The notes: generated from the sequence alone by a model not told the origin. Positions 22,311-29,698 are shown, numbered from the stretch's first letter. The stretch is 39,494 bases of DNA from Nioella sp964229645 (GCF_964229645.1 NZ_CAXREX010000172.1:1-39494); one strand, 5' to 3'. Numbers and translations are program-made.

Positions 22311-22847
22311 ATGATCGCGCTCGACTTCAACGATACCGAGATCCAGGACGGGCTGGACCGGCTGGCCCGGGCGGTCACGGACATGACGCCTGTCATGGCG
22401 GATATCGGGGAGGCGCAGGTGGTCTCGACCCGCGACCGCTTCATGGCGGGCACGGCCCCCGATGGCACGCCCTGGGCGCCGAAGTCTCCCACCACCATCG
22501 CCGCCTATGAGCGCCGCCGGGATCCCGTCGATCCGCGCCCGCTCTTCGGCCCCTCGCACAGGCTCCGGTCCGAGATCACCTCTTACGCCGGCACCACCAG
22601 TGTCGAATGGGGCACGAACGTCATCTATGCGGCGGTCATGCAGTTCGGCGCGGCGCAGGGGGAGTTCGGCGCCCGCATGGGCCGCACGAAACCCAGCGAG
22701 AAGCGCCCGCAGAGCCAGGATTACTTCTTCCCCATCCCCTGGGGGCCTATCCCGGCGCGTCCCTTCCTCGGGCTTTCCGATGAGGACCGAAACGGCATCC
22801 TCGAGGCCCTGGAAGACTGGCTGACGCGGGCATGGGACGGCGAGTGA
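22311..22847 (+). CDS. Phage virion morphogenesis protein (Mu G-like)
   Basis: 178 aa from ATG 22311, preceded by GAAGGAAAT. It matches the Mu G family: an N-terminal IQDGLDRLARAVTDMTPVMADIGE, then FMAGTAPDGTPWAPKSPTT, LFGPSHRLRSEI and a C-terminal PARPFLGLSDED. These proteins join heads and tails (tail completion) and initiate capsid assembly in some phages. It is the last gene before the third cargo block. Confidence 0.88.
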   Translation: MIALDFNDTEIQDGLDRLARAVTDMTPVMADIGEAQVVSTRDRFMAGTAPDGTPWAPKSPTTIAAYERRRDPVDPRPLFGPSHRLRSEITSYAGTTSVEWGTNVIYAAVMQFGAAQGEFGARMGRTKPSEKRPQSQDYFFPIPWGPIPARPFLGLSDEDRNGILEALEDWLTRAWDGE

Positions 22848-22872
22848 GCCCCAACCGCCCCGGAGAGCGCCG

Positions 22873-22888
22873 TTAAATACCTATTTAA
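22873..22888. promoter_or_regulatory. AT-rich 7-2-7 palindrome
   Basis: TTAAATA-CC-TATTTAA is perfect, entirely AT in its arms, and stands out in a GC-rich region just after the G-like stop. It could be an operator or a promoter element at the border of the cargo block. No protein can be assigned. Confidence 0.45.
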
Positions 22889-22935
22889 TACCCAACTCGC
22901 TCTCGCGGGCGCAACGGGCCGTCAGAGGTAAAGAG

Positions 22936-22960
22936 GCCCCTCAGCGGCGCGCTCAGGGGC
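22936..22960 (+). terminator. Strong hairpin after the head operon
   Basis: GCCCCT (22936-22941) pairs with AGGGGC (22955-22960), and inside AGCG pairs with CGCT around a GCG loop with one C/C mismatch. It lies 90 bases after the G-like stop, at the edge of the cargo block. There is no T run, so it may act as an RNA-stability or Rho-linked element rather than a classic terminator. Confidence 0.4.
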
Positions 22961-23038
22961 TGGTCGGTAAGCGCTCACGAAGTTCGTGACAGAGGCATCG
23001 GACCTCAGGGGCACCCTGTTGTCGGCAGAGGTGCTTAG

Positions 23039-23064
23039 GGAACCGCGGAAGGCGCCCGGGCGTT
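23039..23064 (+). promoter_or_regulatory. EcfG-type general-stress promoter
   Basis: GGAAC (23039-23043) and CGTT (23061-23064) are separated by exactly 17 bases, matching the EcfG consensus GGAAC-N16/17-CGTT; the extra C after GGAAC and T after CGTT also fit. The predicted transcript would start near 23070, about 55 bases before the sigma-like gene at 23124. It is identified by consensus only. Confidence 0.6.
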
Positions 23065-23123
23065 TCTGCTTCCTGAAATATCTGTTGATGCCAACAAGGG
23101 CTCATGAAGCCACGAGGAAGGAG

Positions 23124-23570
23124 ATGGTAGGAGAAACGGCTATTGTGAGTGATCTGCGCCTTATGGCGCTAGCGATCCTGGGCGGACGAGAGGGAGTTGA
23201 CGCGCTGGTGGAAGCCACCATGAAACGCGCCCTCATCGAAGTGCAGGTTTCCGGATCTCCGGTAGTGTTGCGTCCTTGGATGCGCGCATTAATGGAGACG
23301 GTGCGTGACCAAAAGGTCTCGGAACCCGTGCACTCCTCTCAAACGAGGTCGGAGCCAGTCATAGTGCAAACTGAAGGTTCCGAGAACGAAGTCCTCTGGA
23401 CAGCGTTTCGATCCCTGCCGCGAGATCTCCGCATGATCCTCATCGCTTTTACGTTGGGTAGAGGCGACAGCACCACCGCTGGGAGCATCATGGGAATCGG
23501 ACCGGACGAAGCAGACCGCTTGTACGCCCGCGCGCTGGATTTGATGGGCCGGATCACAGAGGCAACCTAA
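23124..23570 (+). CDS. Sigma-factor-like protein (ECF or PhyR sigma-like domain), 148 aa
   Basis: The ATG at 23124 follows GAGGAAGGAG and lies downstream of the EcfG-type promoter; ATG 23088 is the alternative, and GTG 22986 would precede the promoter. Residues 8-64 resemble a shortened sigma region 2: LRLMALAILGGREGVDALVE, ATMKRAL, then VLRPWMRALMETVRD. Residues 89-143 resemble sigma region 4: LWTAFRSLPRDLRMILIAFT, then TAGSIMGIGPDEADRLYARALDLM. The GREGVDALVEATMKRAL stretch looks most like the PhyR sigma-like domain (DAYVAATLEAL), but there is no receiver domain. The core-binding part of region 2 seems reduced. It could be a degenerate ECF sigma or a mimic that binds the anti-sigma NepR. 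GC content is lower than in the phage genes. Confidence 0.65.
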   Translation: MVGETAIVSDLRLMALAILGGREGVDALVEATMKRALIEVQVSGSPVVLRPWMRALMETVRDQKVSEPVHSSQTRSEPVIVQTEGSENEVLWTAFRSLPRDLRMILIAFTLGRGDSTTAGSIMGIGPDEADRLYARALDLMGRITEAT

Positions 23571-23718
23571 GCCGATCAGACCACAATGGATGCGGCATCG
23601 ACGAGCGGAGTCATGTATGTGTTTGGGACGTGTAGCGGTCGCTGGGCCCTATGGAAGCGAATTGGAAATTTGCTCCAACCACCCTATGGTTACTCATCAC
23701 CGACTCATGGAGGTTGCT

Positions 23719-23964
23719 ATGTCTAGGTTAAAAGGCCCAGGCACGCTCACCTATGACGATGGACGTGTGTTCCACGTCGAAGTTGATATCGAGCTCCCGA
23801 AGGGCAGCGGGACGGTCACGTCTCCATCGATGGTGATCATCGCTGAGCGCAAGCGTCCGGGGACGCTAACCTGCGGGCACGTGCAGGTACCCGCCATCGT
23901 GACCAGCGGTGACGTGCACGGATCCGGTACAATCACGACGTTGTCGCCGGCGTCCGTTCAATAA
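23719..23964 (+). CDS. Small beta-repeat cargo protein, 81 aa
   Basis: ATG at 23719 with ATGGAGG five bases upstream, preferred over an in-frame start at 23590 without a ribosome site. The sequence repeats the short motif GT[LV]T after Gly/Pro/Ser: KGPGTLTYDDG, KGSGTVTSPS, KRPGTLTCGH and HGSGTITTLS, with about 20 to 35 residues between. This suggests a small beta-solenoid or beta-barrel. It has no signal peptide. The family is unknown to me. It may share a transcript with the sigma-like gene and ends just before a strong terminator. Confidence 0.55.
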   Translation: MSRLKGPGTLTYDDGRVFHVEVDIELPKGSGTVTSPSMVIIAERKRPGTLTCGHVQVPAIVTSGDVHGSGTITTLSPASVQ

Positions 23965-23988
23965 GAGCAAGTAACTTGGCAGGCCATT

Positions 23989-24027
23989 GGCGCGCGCCCG
24001 CGATGACGCAGCCGCGCGCGCCGTTTT
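23989..24027 (+). terminator. Rho-independent terminator
   Basis: GGCGCGCG (23989-23996) pairs perfectly with CGCGCGCC (24015-24022), followed by GTTTT. It ends rightward transcription of the cargo block between two convergent genes and would also stop late transcripts coming from the head genes, so the protease operon needs its own promoter, which follows at 24453. Confidence 0.7.
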
Positions 24028-24065
24028 AGCAATCTCCACAACTACGTTACATTCGCCGCGAGCGA

Positions 24066-24287
24066 TCAGTACGCCTCTATGACCAGCGTCACGGTCGGCG
24101 AGACATCTCGCTCGTCCACGTGAGAAGTGCTTCTCATCCCCGACAGATGGCATTCCCCTTCGGGCATGTCCTGCCCCAGATGCGCGAAGTACTGCTTCAG
24201 CGCCTCGAGGACCTCTGCGTCAGTGAAATCGATCTCGGTACGGGCCTTCCCGGTTTCGGCTGGCATTGTGCGAACTACGGGCATCAT
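24066..24287 (-). CDS. Small antisense cargo protein, 73 aa
   Basis: Start at ATG 24287 (Met-Met), which has a perfect AAGGAGG directly upstream on this strand; an in-frame ATG at 24377 lacks one. The middle reads EIDFTDAEVLEALKQYFAHLGQDMPEGECHL, a helix followed by strands, and the end VTLVIEAY is a strand. No motif or family is recognised. It is convergent with the beta-repeat gene across the terminator. Confidence 0.55.
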   Translation of the reverse strand: MMPVVRTMPAETGKARTEIDFTDAEVLEALKQYFAHLGQDMPEGECHLSGMRSTSHVDERDVSPTVTLVIEAY

Positions 24288-24452
24288 CGCCTCCTTGCAT
24301 TGATGGAGTGGTGACGTGCACAGGATGTAGGGACGGATCTTGGGATCTTCCATAGGCGGCGAAGTATGCACGCTCATCGAGGCGGCGCTGCTCGTTTATG
24401 TCGTTACATATGGTTGTATCGAAAAGGCATGGGCTGCAGCGCCCGTCCCACT

Positions 24453-24477
24453 CCCCCACAAACCGTAGTGCCTATTT
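24453..24477 (+). promoter_or_regulatory. Late promoter repeat 2 (PI-like)
   Basis: Second copy of the 25-bp element at 14203-14227, differing at one base (24472). The -10-like TATTTT follows. It lies 30 bases before the protease ATG, matching PI of Mu, which drives the I/T head genes. It restarts late transcription after the terminator at 23989-24027. Confidence 0.8.
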
Positions 24478-24507
24478 TGACGCGGCGCTTCGGGGGATTC
24501 TGGGGAT

Positions 24508-25560
24508 ATGAACACCGTCCCCGCCATAGCCCTTCTGCAGGCCACCACGCTTCCCGACGATCCTGTCGCCGATTGGGTACACTTGCTGCCCGCAGGCACG
24601 ATCGCCACGGTCGATGGCCGTGGCCCCTATAGCGTTCTGAACGCGGCTGAGGTGATCGAGGCGAGTTTCCTCGATCGCAAGAAACTCCCCATCGACGAGA
24701 ACCACGCGATCGATATCGCGGCGCCGCGCGGCCAGTCGTCGCCTGCCCGGGGGTATGTCGTGGAATTGCAGGCCCGCGAGGACGGGATCTGGGGCCGCGT
24801 CGACTGGACGCCCTCGGGCAAGGCGCTGATCGCCGACCGCGCCTATGTCGGCATCTCGCCCGCCATCCTGCACGACGCGAACGGCCGGGTGCTGCGCATC
24901 CTCAGCGCCTCGCTCGTCAATCGCCCCAATCTGCGCGGACTGACTGCGCTTCACCACCAGGAGGGCCTTGTGACCTTTCAGAGCAAACTGGCCGAAAAGC
25001 TCGGCCTGAACGCGGCTGCGAGTGAGGACGATATCCTCGCAGCGCTGCCGTCGGAAACCGATGAGCAGGTCGCACTGCAATCGGCGCTGCCGGATCTTCG
25101 GTCTGCCTTCGGGCTGAGCGAAGCCGACGATGTCGGTGCGGTCCTGAACGCGGCGCGGAATGCGGCGCGGGACGTCAACACGACGATGCCGGCGCTACAG
25201 GCGCAGGTGCGCGAGCTCTCGGGCAAGCTCACCGCCATGGACGAGGCCGGCAAGACCGCCCGGGCGCAGGCCTTCATCGACGGCGAGATCAAGGGCGGCC
25301 GTATGGGGCTCAATGCCGAGAACCGCGACGAGTTCGTGGCGATGCATCTTGAGAACCCCGAGCGCACGGAAAAACTCGTCAAAGGCTTCGCGGTGCTCAA
25401 GCCCACGCACACCAGTGCCGTGCCGCCGAACGCGCCCGCGCTGCAATCCACCGCCGACGATCTTGTCGGCAAGGCCCGCGCCCTTCAGGCCGCCGAGGCC
25501 GCCAAGGGCAATTCCCTCGACTGGATCGTCGCGGTTCAGCGTGTGTCGGAGGCGAAATGA
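24508..25560 (+). CDS. Prohead protease with C-terminal scaffold (Mu I/Z-like)
   Basis: 350 aa from ATG 24508. The N-terminal half is the Mu I-type protease, with LPIDENHAIDIAAPRG (His66) and VLRILSASLVNRPN (candidate nucleophile Ser133 or Ser135). The C-terminal half (about 160-350) is helical and charged, with a coiled-coil stretch (ALQAQVRELSGKLTAMDEAG) and a polar tail, and acts as scaffold in this family. In Mu a second product, Z, starts inside I; an internal start is possible here but no clear ribosome site was picked. The stop overlaps the cement start. Confidence 0.88.
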   Translation: MNTVPAIALLQATTLPDDPVADWVHLLPAGTIATVDGRGPYSVLNAAEVIEASFLDRKKLPIDENHAIDIAAPRGQSSPARGYVVELQAREDGIWGRVDWTPSGKALIADRAYVGISPAILHDANGRVLRILSASLVNRPNLRGLTALHHQEGLVTFQSKLAEKLGLNAAASEDDILAALPSETDEQVALQSALPDLRSAFGLSEADDVGAVLNAARNAARDVNTTMPALQAQVRELSGKLTAMDEAGKTARAQAFIDGEIKGGRMGLNAENRDEFVAMHLENPERTEKLVKGFAVLKPTHTSAVPPNAPALQSTADDLVGKARALQAAEAAKGNSLDWIVAVQRVSEAK

Positions 25561-25937
25561 CCACCCCCCTTATCAAGAGTTACGAAGCCTCGGCCGAGAT
25601 TGCCGGTCACCGCATCGTTGTCTTCTCGGACCCAGCGGCCTCCGCCAAGGTTGCCATGGCTGCCGTGGCGACGACGCCCGCGATCGGCGTTTCGGGACCG
25701 ATGGACGCGGTCTCCGGCGAGATGTGCGACGTCGTGCTGGGCGGTCTTGCCCAACTGAAACTCGGCGGCACGGTTACGGCGGGCGCGCCGATCATGTCGG
25801 ACGCCGCCGGCGCCGGCATCGTTGCCGAGGCCGCCGCTTCCACCACCCGCCGCGTCATCGGATTTGCGCTGGAGCCGGGCGTCAGCGGGGACCTGATCTG
25901 GGTCAACGTCGCACCCGCGCTGCTCGATCGCGCCTGA
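25557..25937 (+). CDS. Capsid cement/decoration protein (DUF2190-like), 126 aa
   Basis: ATG at 25557 overlaps the protease stop. The small beta-rich sequence reads RIVVFSDPAASAKVAMAA, AIGVSGPMDAVSGEMCDVVLGGLAQLKLGGTVTAGAPIMSD (over residues about 41-82) and RRVIGFALEPG. This is the pattern of DUF2190 and related decoration proteins, which stabilise capsids. It lies, as usual, between protease/scaffold and the major capsid gene. Confidence 0.8.
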   Translation: MTTPLIKSYEASAEIAGHRIVVFSDPAASAKVAMAAVATTPAIGVSGPMDAVSGEMCDVVLGGLAQLKLGGTVTAGAPIMSDAAGAGIVAEAAASTTRRVIGFALEPGVSGDLIWVNVAPALLDRA

Positions 25938-25952
25938 GCCTGAGGAGTTTCC

Positions 25953-26927
25953 ATGGCCCCCCAACGTCCCTTTGTCGTCGATCCGGTCCTGACCGCGATC
26001 TCGGTCGGCTTCCGCAACACGGCGATGATGAAAATCGCCGATCAGGTTCTGCCGCGCTTTGGCGTCTCGGCCGAGAAGTTCAAATGGACCACCTATCCGA
26101 TGTCCGAGGCGTTCAACACGCCCGATGCCCGCGTGGGCCGCCTCGGCCAGGTCAACCAGGTGATCTTCTCGGGCAAGGAAGAGACCTCCAGCGTCGAGGA
26201 TTACGGGCTCGATACGCCAATCCCTTACTCCGACATCGAGGCGGCGGCGGACGCTCGTGCGCAGGGTCGCTCGACCTATAACCCCGAAGCGCATTCGGCG
26301 GCGATGCTGACCGATACGATCGAGAACATCCGCGAGGCGCGGGTGGCGAACATGGTCTTCAATCTGGCCACCTATGCCGCCGACAAGCGCACGACGCTTT
26401 CGGGCACGTCGCAGTTCTCGGATTATGCCAACAGCGACCCGATCTCGGTCATCAAGTCGGGCATGCTGGCGACGACGATCCTGACGCCGAACACGATGGT
26501 GATGGGCCGCGAGGTCTGGACCAAGCTGTCGAGCCACCCCAAGATCGTGAATGCGATCAAGGGCAACCTCACCAATGCCGGCATCGTCAGCCGCGAGCAG
26601 TTCCTCGAGCTCTTCGCAGGCGAAGGGATCAACCGGCTGCTGATCGGCGACGCCATGGTCAACACCGCCAAGGCCGGCCAGCCCCCGGTCTATGCCCGTG
26701 CCTGGGGCAAGCATATCTCGCTCCTTCACCAGAACCCGATGGCCACGGTCGAGGGCGGCGGCGTCACCTTTGGTCTCACCGCCGAATATGGCGGGCGCCT
26801 GTCGGGCCGCATCGAGGATCCCGATATCGGGCTCAATGGTGGCTTCCGCATCCGCACGGGTGAGCGGGTGAAGGAGCTGATCATCGCCCAGGACGTGGGC
26901 TACTTCATCCAGAATGCGGTGGCGTGA
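25953..26927 (+). CDS. Major capsid protein (Mu T equivalent)
   Basis: 324 aa from ATG 25953 with CTGAGGAG about eight bases upstream. It is an HK97-fold capsid protein by context and pattern: an N-terminal arm (VVDPVLTAISVGFRN), FKWTTYPMSEAF, an E-loop region with YGLDTPIPYSDIEAAADAR, the spine helix (TDTIENIREARVANMVFNLATYA) and A-domain strands near LTPNTMVMGREVW and GKHISLLHQNP. No cleaved N-terminal scaffold is visible, as expected with a separate I/Z gene. It is translationally coupled to the next gene. Confidence 0.9.
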   Translation: MAPQRPFVVDPVLTAISVGFRNTAMMKIADQVLPRFGVSAEKFKWTTYPMSEAFNTPDARVGRLGQVNQVIFSGKEETSSVEDYGLDTPIPYSDIEAAADARAQGRSTYNPEAHSAAMLTDTIENIREARVANMVFNLATYAADKRTTLSGTSQFSDYANSDPISVIKSGMLATTILTPNTMVMGREVWTKLSSHPKIVNAIKGNLTNAGIVSREQFLELFAGEGINRLLIGDAMVNTAKAGQPPVYARAWGKHISLLHQNPMATVEGGGVTFGLTAEYGGRLSGRIEDPDIGLNGGFRIRTGERVKELIIAQDVGYFIQNAVA

Positions 26928-27286
26928 TGGCCCGGGCAGCGAAACCCACGAGCAAGCCCGCCAAAGAAGCGGCTCCGGAGACCCCGGCGGAAACGGTCGC
27001 GAAGGCTGTCACGTCGGAGGCCTCGGGCGCGTCGGAGCCAGAGGCAAAGGCTGCTGAGGCAAAGGCCCCGGAGCTTAAGGCTGCGGAGCCGACGCCACCG
27101 GCCGCCAAGCGGAGCAAGCCGGACCCCGAATGGCGCGCGGCCACCGTGGCGAGCCGTATCGAGCACGACGGCGAAACCTATGAGGCCGACGACGCGATCG
27201 TGCTGACCGAGGCCGACTTCATCCCCCTCGCGAAGTCTGGTGCCCTGATCGAGCGCGACTGGAACGCGTGCCTGCAGGACGAGTGA
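26927..27286 (+). CDS. Low-complexity phage structural/accessory protein, 119 aa
   Basis: ATG at 26927 overlaps the capsid stop. The first 65 residues are an Ala/Glu/Lys/Pro-rich disordered stretch with repeated EAKAAEAKAPELKAAE. The last 50 form a compact domain, ATVASRIEHDGETYEADDAIVLTEAD, then FIPLAKSGALIE. This C-terminal pattern is typical of small proteins between capsid and connector genes in many phages. The function is unknown. Confidence 0.6.
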   Translation: MARAAKPTSKPAKEAAPETPAETVAKAVTSEASGASEPEAKAAEAKAPELKAAEPTPPAAKRSKPDPEWRAATVASRIEHDGETYEADDAIVLTEADFIPLAKSGALIERDWNACLQDE

Positions 27287-27332
27287 CCGCGCCCCTTTCG
27301 ATCGCGGGTTGGGAAACCTTGCGGATGCGCGC

Positions 27333-27374
27333 GGGCGGGGGCGACCGCTGCGTGAGTGACCCTTCGCCCCCACC
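27333..27374 (+). terminator. GC-rich stem-loop between capsid and connector genes
   Basis: GGGGGCGA (27337-27344) pairs perfectly with TCGCCCCC (27364-27371), and GGG/CCC extend it outside one mismatch. The loop is 19 bases, and CCTTTCCTT follows. It sits in the widest gap of the structural operon (27287-27395). It may weaken read-through, so capsid mRNA is made in excess over tail mRNA, or it may be a processing site. Confidence 0.5.
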
Positions 27375-27395
27375 CCTTTCCTTGGAAGCCTGTCG

Positions 27396-27824
27396 ATGTC
27401 CTATGCCACGCTCCTCACTCTGACCGACCGCTTCGGCGCCGAGACGCTCGTGCGGCTGACCGATCGCGCGGATCCGCCGGCGGGGGTGATCGACGAGGAC
27501 GTGGTCGAGCGGGCGCTCGCGGATACGGATGGCGTGATCGACGGCTACTTGCGGGCACGCTACGTGACGCCGCTGACCGAGGTGCCGCCGCAGATCACCG
27601 ATATCGCGCTGTCGATTGCGATCTACCGCCTGCACCGCTGGGAGCCCGACACCAAGATCCGGCGCGATTATGAGGACGCGCTGCGCAGCCTGCGCGAGAT
27701 CGCCAATGGCACGATCCGGCTCACGGCCACGACGGTTGCGCCCATGCAATCGGGCGAGACCGGTGCGCGGCTGACCGACCGCGAGCGTCCCTTCACCGCG
27801 CAGAACCTCAAGGGGTTCATCTGA
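27396..27824 (+). CDS. DUF1320 connector/adaptor protein (Mu gp36-like)
   Basis: 142 aa from ATG 27396. The pattern is that of DUF1320: SYATLLTLTDRFGAETLVRLTDR, VVERALADTDGVIDGYLRARY, ITDIALSIAIYRLHRWE and IRRDYEDALRSLREIANG. These all-helical proteins form the head-tail adaptor ring. The stop overlaps the next start. Confidence 0.88.
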   Translation: MSYATLLTLTDRFGAETLVRLTDRADPPAGVIDEDVVERALADTDGVIDGYLRARYVTPLTEVPPQITDIALSIAIYRLHRWEPDTKIRRDYEDALRSLREIANGTIRLTATTVAPMQSGETGARLTDRERPFTAQNLKGFI

Positions 27825-28258
27825 TGCTGAGCGCGGCCATCGAGCGCATCGAGGCTCGCGTGCCCGCGCTGGCAGCTCGGGTCCGGGGCGCGGCCGAGTT
27901 TTCGGCGCTGCTCGCGTCGAACCGCATCGGCGAGGTTCGGGCGGGCGCCTATGTGCTCACCCTCTCGCTCGCGGGCGGACCGGCGCGCGCCGCTGCCGGG
28001 GCCTTCGTGCAGGACGTCGAGGAGGGTCTGACGGTGGTGCTGACGATGCGCGCCGAGGACCCGCTCGGCGGCGCTGGCAAGGACTGGATCGCCACCCAGC
28101 GCGACGCGGTGATCGCCGCGCTCGCGGGCTGGGTTCCGGCAGGCTCCCCCGGCCCGATGCGCCTCAAGCGCGGGCAGATGCTGAACGTGGCGCGCGGCCT
28201 TCTGGTCTACCAACTCGACTTCGCCGCCGCCTCCCAACTGAGGATCGATCCCCGATGA
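27824..28258 (+). CDS. Tail terminator / head closure protein (gp37-like), 144 aa
   Basis: ATG at 27824, coupled to DUF1320. The sequence fits a small tail-terminator fold: IERIEARVPALAARVRGAAEFSAL, a beta region (AYVLTLS, LTVVLTMRAEDPLGG), a helix (TQRDAVIAALAGWVP) and a final strand (GLLVYQLDFAAAS). In Mu-like phages this slot is gp37 (DUF1834 type). Identification is by position and pattern. Confidence 0.65.
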   Translation: MLSAAIERIEARVPALAARVRGAAEFSALLASNRIGEVRAGAYVLTLSLAGGPARAAAGAFVQDVEEGLTVVLTMRAEDPLGGAGKDWIATQRDAVIAALAGWVPAGSPGPMRLKRGQMLNVARGLLVYQLDFAAASQLRIDPR

Positions 28259-28416
28259 CCAAGCGCAAGCCCACAAAGCCCAAAGCCCTGCCCCAGCCCT
28301 CGCAGGGCGGCAGCTACCGCCGGGAGAAGGACGGATCGCTCGCCCCGGCAGCGCCAGCCGCTCCGCCCCCGCCCGACAAAACCGAATCTGAGCCCACCAA
28401 AAGCACCGGGGACTGA
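28255..28416 (+). CDS. Short Pro/Lys-rich phage protein, 53 aa
   Basis: ATG at 28255 overlaps the preceding stop (ATGA), and the TGA at 28414 is three bases before the tail tube start. The sequence is basic and proline-rich, beginning MTKRKPTKPKALPQPSQGG with a PAAPAAPPPPDK stretch, and is likely disordered. Comparable short basic proteins occur at this place in related prophages. Coupling and fit into the gap argue that it is a real gene. Confidence 0.55.
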   Translation: MTKRKPTKPKALPQPSQGGSYRREKDGSLAPAAPAAPPPPDKTESEPTKSTGD

Positions 28417-28419
28417 CCC

Positions 28420-29352
28420 ATGATCTACTTCAACGAGAAGATCTTCCTCCTCGGCCTCGAAGCCACCTATGGCACGATCCCGGCCCTGGCCGCCTCGGAT
28501 GCGATCCTTGCCACGGATATCCGCATCATGCCCATGGAGGGGCAGGACCAGTCGCGCAACCTCGAGCGCCCGCATATGGGCGCGCAGGCCACGATCCCGG
28601 TCGATCTGCATGCCAAGATGAGCTTCAAGGTCGAATTGACCCCTTCCGGTGTCGCGGGCACGGCGCCGGTCGTGGGCAAGCTCCTGCGCGCGCTCGGCTG
28701 CGCCGAAACCGTCACCGCCACGACCTCGGTCGTCTACAACCCCGTCAGCCGCAACCACGAAAGCGTCGGCGTCCATCTGTGGATCGGGGACACACGCTTC
28801 GCGCTCATCGGCGCGCGGGGCACGGGCGTTCTTCGGATCAATGCGAGCGGCATTCCGGTGCTCGAGGTCGAGCTGACCGGGCTCTGGACCGCACCCACCG
28901 AGGCCGCCCGCATCGAGCCCGATCTCGACGACCAGCTCGAGGCGGATGTCCTGGTCGCCACCACCGCCAACACGCCGGTCTTTACCGTGAACGCGGTGGG
29001 CCTCGTGATGCGCAGCTTCGCCCTGACGCTGGGCAACAAGGTCGAGCCGCGCTTCCTGATCGGCGCCGAGCGCGTGCTGATCACGGGGCGCGAGGAGATG
29101 GTCGAGACCACCGTCGAAGCCGTGCCGCTGAGTGTGCTCGACCCGTTCGGCCTTGCCCTTGCGCGCAGCCGCGTTGCGGTCGCGCTCACCCATGGCACGC
29201 AGGCGGGCAAGACCGTCTCGCTCGCCATTCCCGCAGCCCAGGTCCAGCGCCAGCAGGGGATCGAGGAACAGCAGGGCATCGCCGAATGGCCGCTGCGTCT
29301 CGTCCCCCAGCCCGGCGCCGGCAACGACCAGTGGACGCTCAGCTTCACCTGA
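28420..29352 (+). CDS. Major tail tube protein (siphophage type)
   Basis: 310 aa from ATG 28420. The beta-rich sequence (SFKVELTPSGVAGTAPVVGKLL, ESVGVHLWIGDTRFALIGARG, then LEVELTGLW) resembles tube proteins of non-contractile tails. No sheath gene precedes it, so the tail is flexible as in the B3/D3112 branch of transposable phages rather than contractile as in Mu. It is followed by the frameshifted chaperone pair and tape measure, the usual order. Confidence 0.78.
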   Translation: MIYFNEKIFLLGLEATYGTIPALAASDAILATDIRIMPMEGQDQSRNLERPHMGAQATIPVDLHAKMSFKVELTPSGVAGTAPVVGKLLRALGCAETVTATTSVVYNPVSRNHESVGVHLWIGDTRFALIGARGTGVLRINASGIPVLEVELTGLWTAPTEAARIEPDLDDQLEADVLVATTANTPVFTVNAVGLVMRSFALTLGNKVEPRFLIGAERVLITGREEMVETTVEAVPLSVLDPFGLALARSRVAVALTHGTQAGKTVSLAIPAAQVQRQQGIEEQQGIAEWPLRLVPQPGAGNDQWTLSFT

Positions 29353-29380
29353 TCCCCCAAACTCCAGACGAGAGGCCCTG

Positions 29381-29698
29381 ATGTTCAAGATCGCCCCCAA
29401 CCCCGAGTTCACTCATGACGTCACCGTCCGCGTCCCGGTCGATGGCGGCTTTGCCGACCAGACCTTCAAGGGCCGCTTCCGCGTCGTGCCCTGGGACGAG
29501 CTTCAGGTCGAAGACCGCGACCCCGATGCGCAGACGCGCATGGTCTGGATCGGCTGGGACGGCATCCTGGGCGAGGATGACCGCCCCCTGCCCTATTCGG
29601 ACGCGCAGCGCGACGCGCTGATCCGCATGCCCTTCGTGCGCACGGCCGTGTTGCGGACCTATGTCGATGCGGTCTCGGGCGCCAAGCGGGGAAACTGA
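29381..29698 (+). CDS. Tail assembly chaperone, short form (lambda G-like), 105 aa
   Basis: ATG at 29381. The sequence has the tail-chaperone pattern: FKIAPNPEFTHDVTVRVPVDGGFADQTFKGRF (residues 2-33) followed by a helical domain. It ends at a TGA just after the slippery heptamer GGGAAAC (29689-29695). It is thought to coat the tape measure during tail assembly, together with the frameshifted long form. Confidence 0.82.
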   Translation: MFKIAPNPEFTHDVTVRVPVDGGFADQTFKGRFRVVPWDELQVEDRDPDAQTRMVWIGWDGILGEDDRPLPYSDAQRDALIRMPFVRTAVLRTYVDAVSGAKRGN

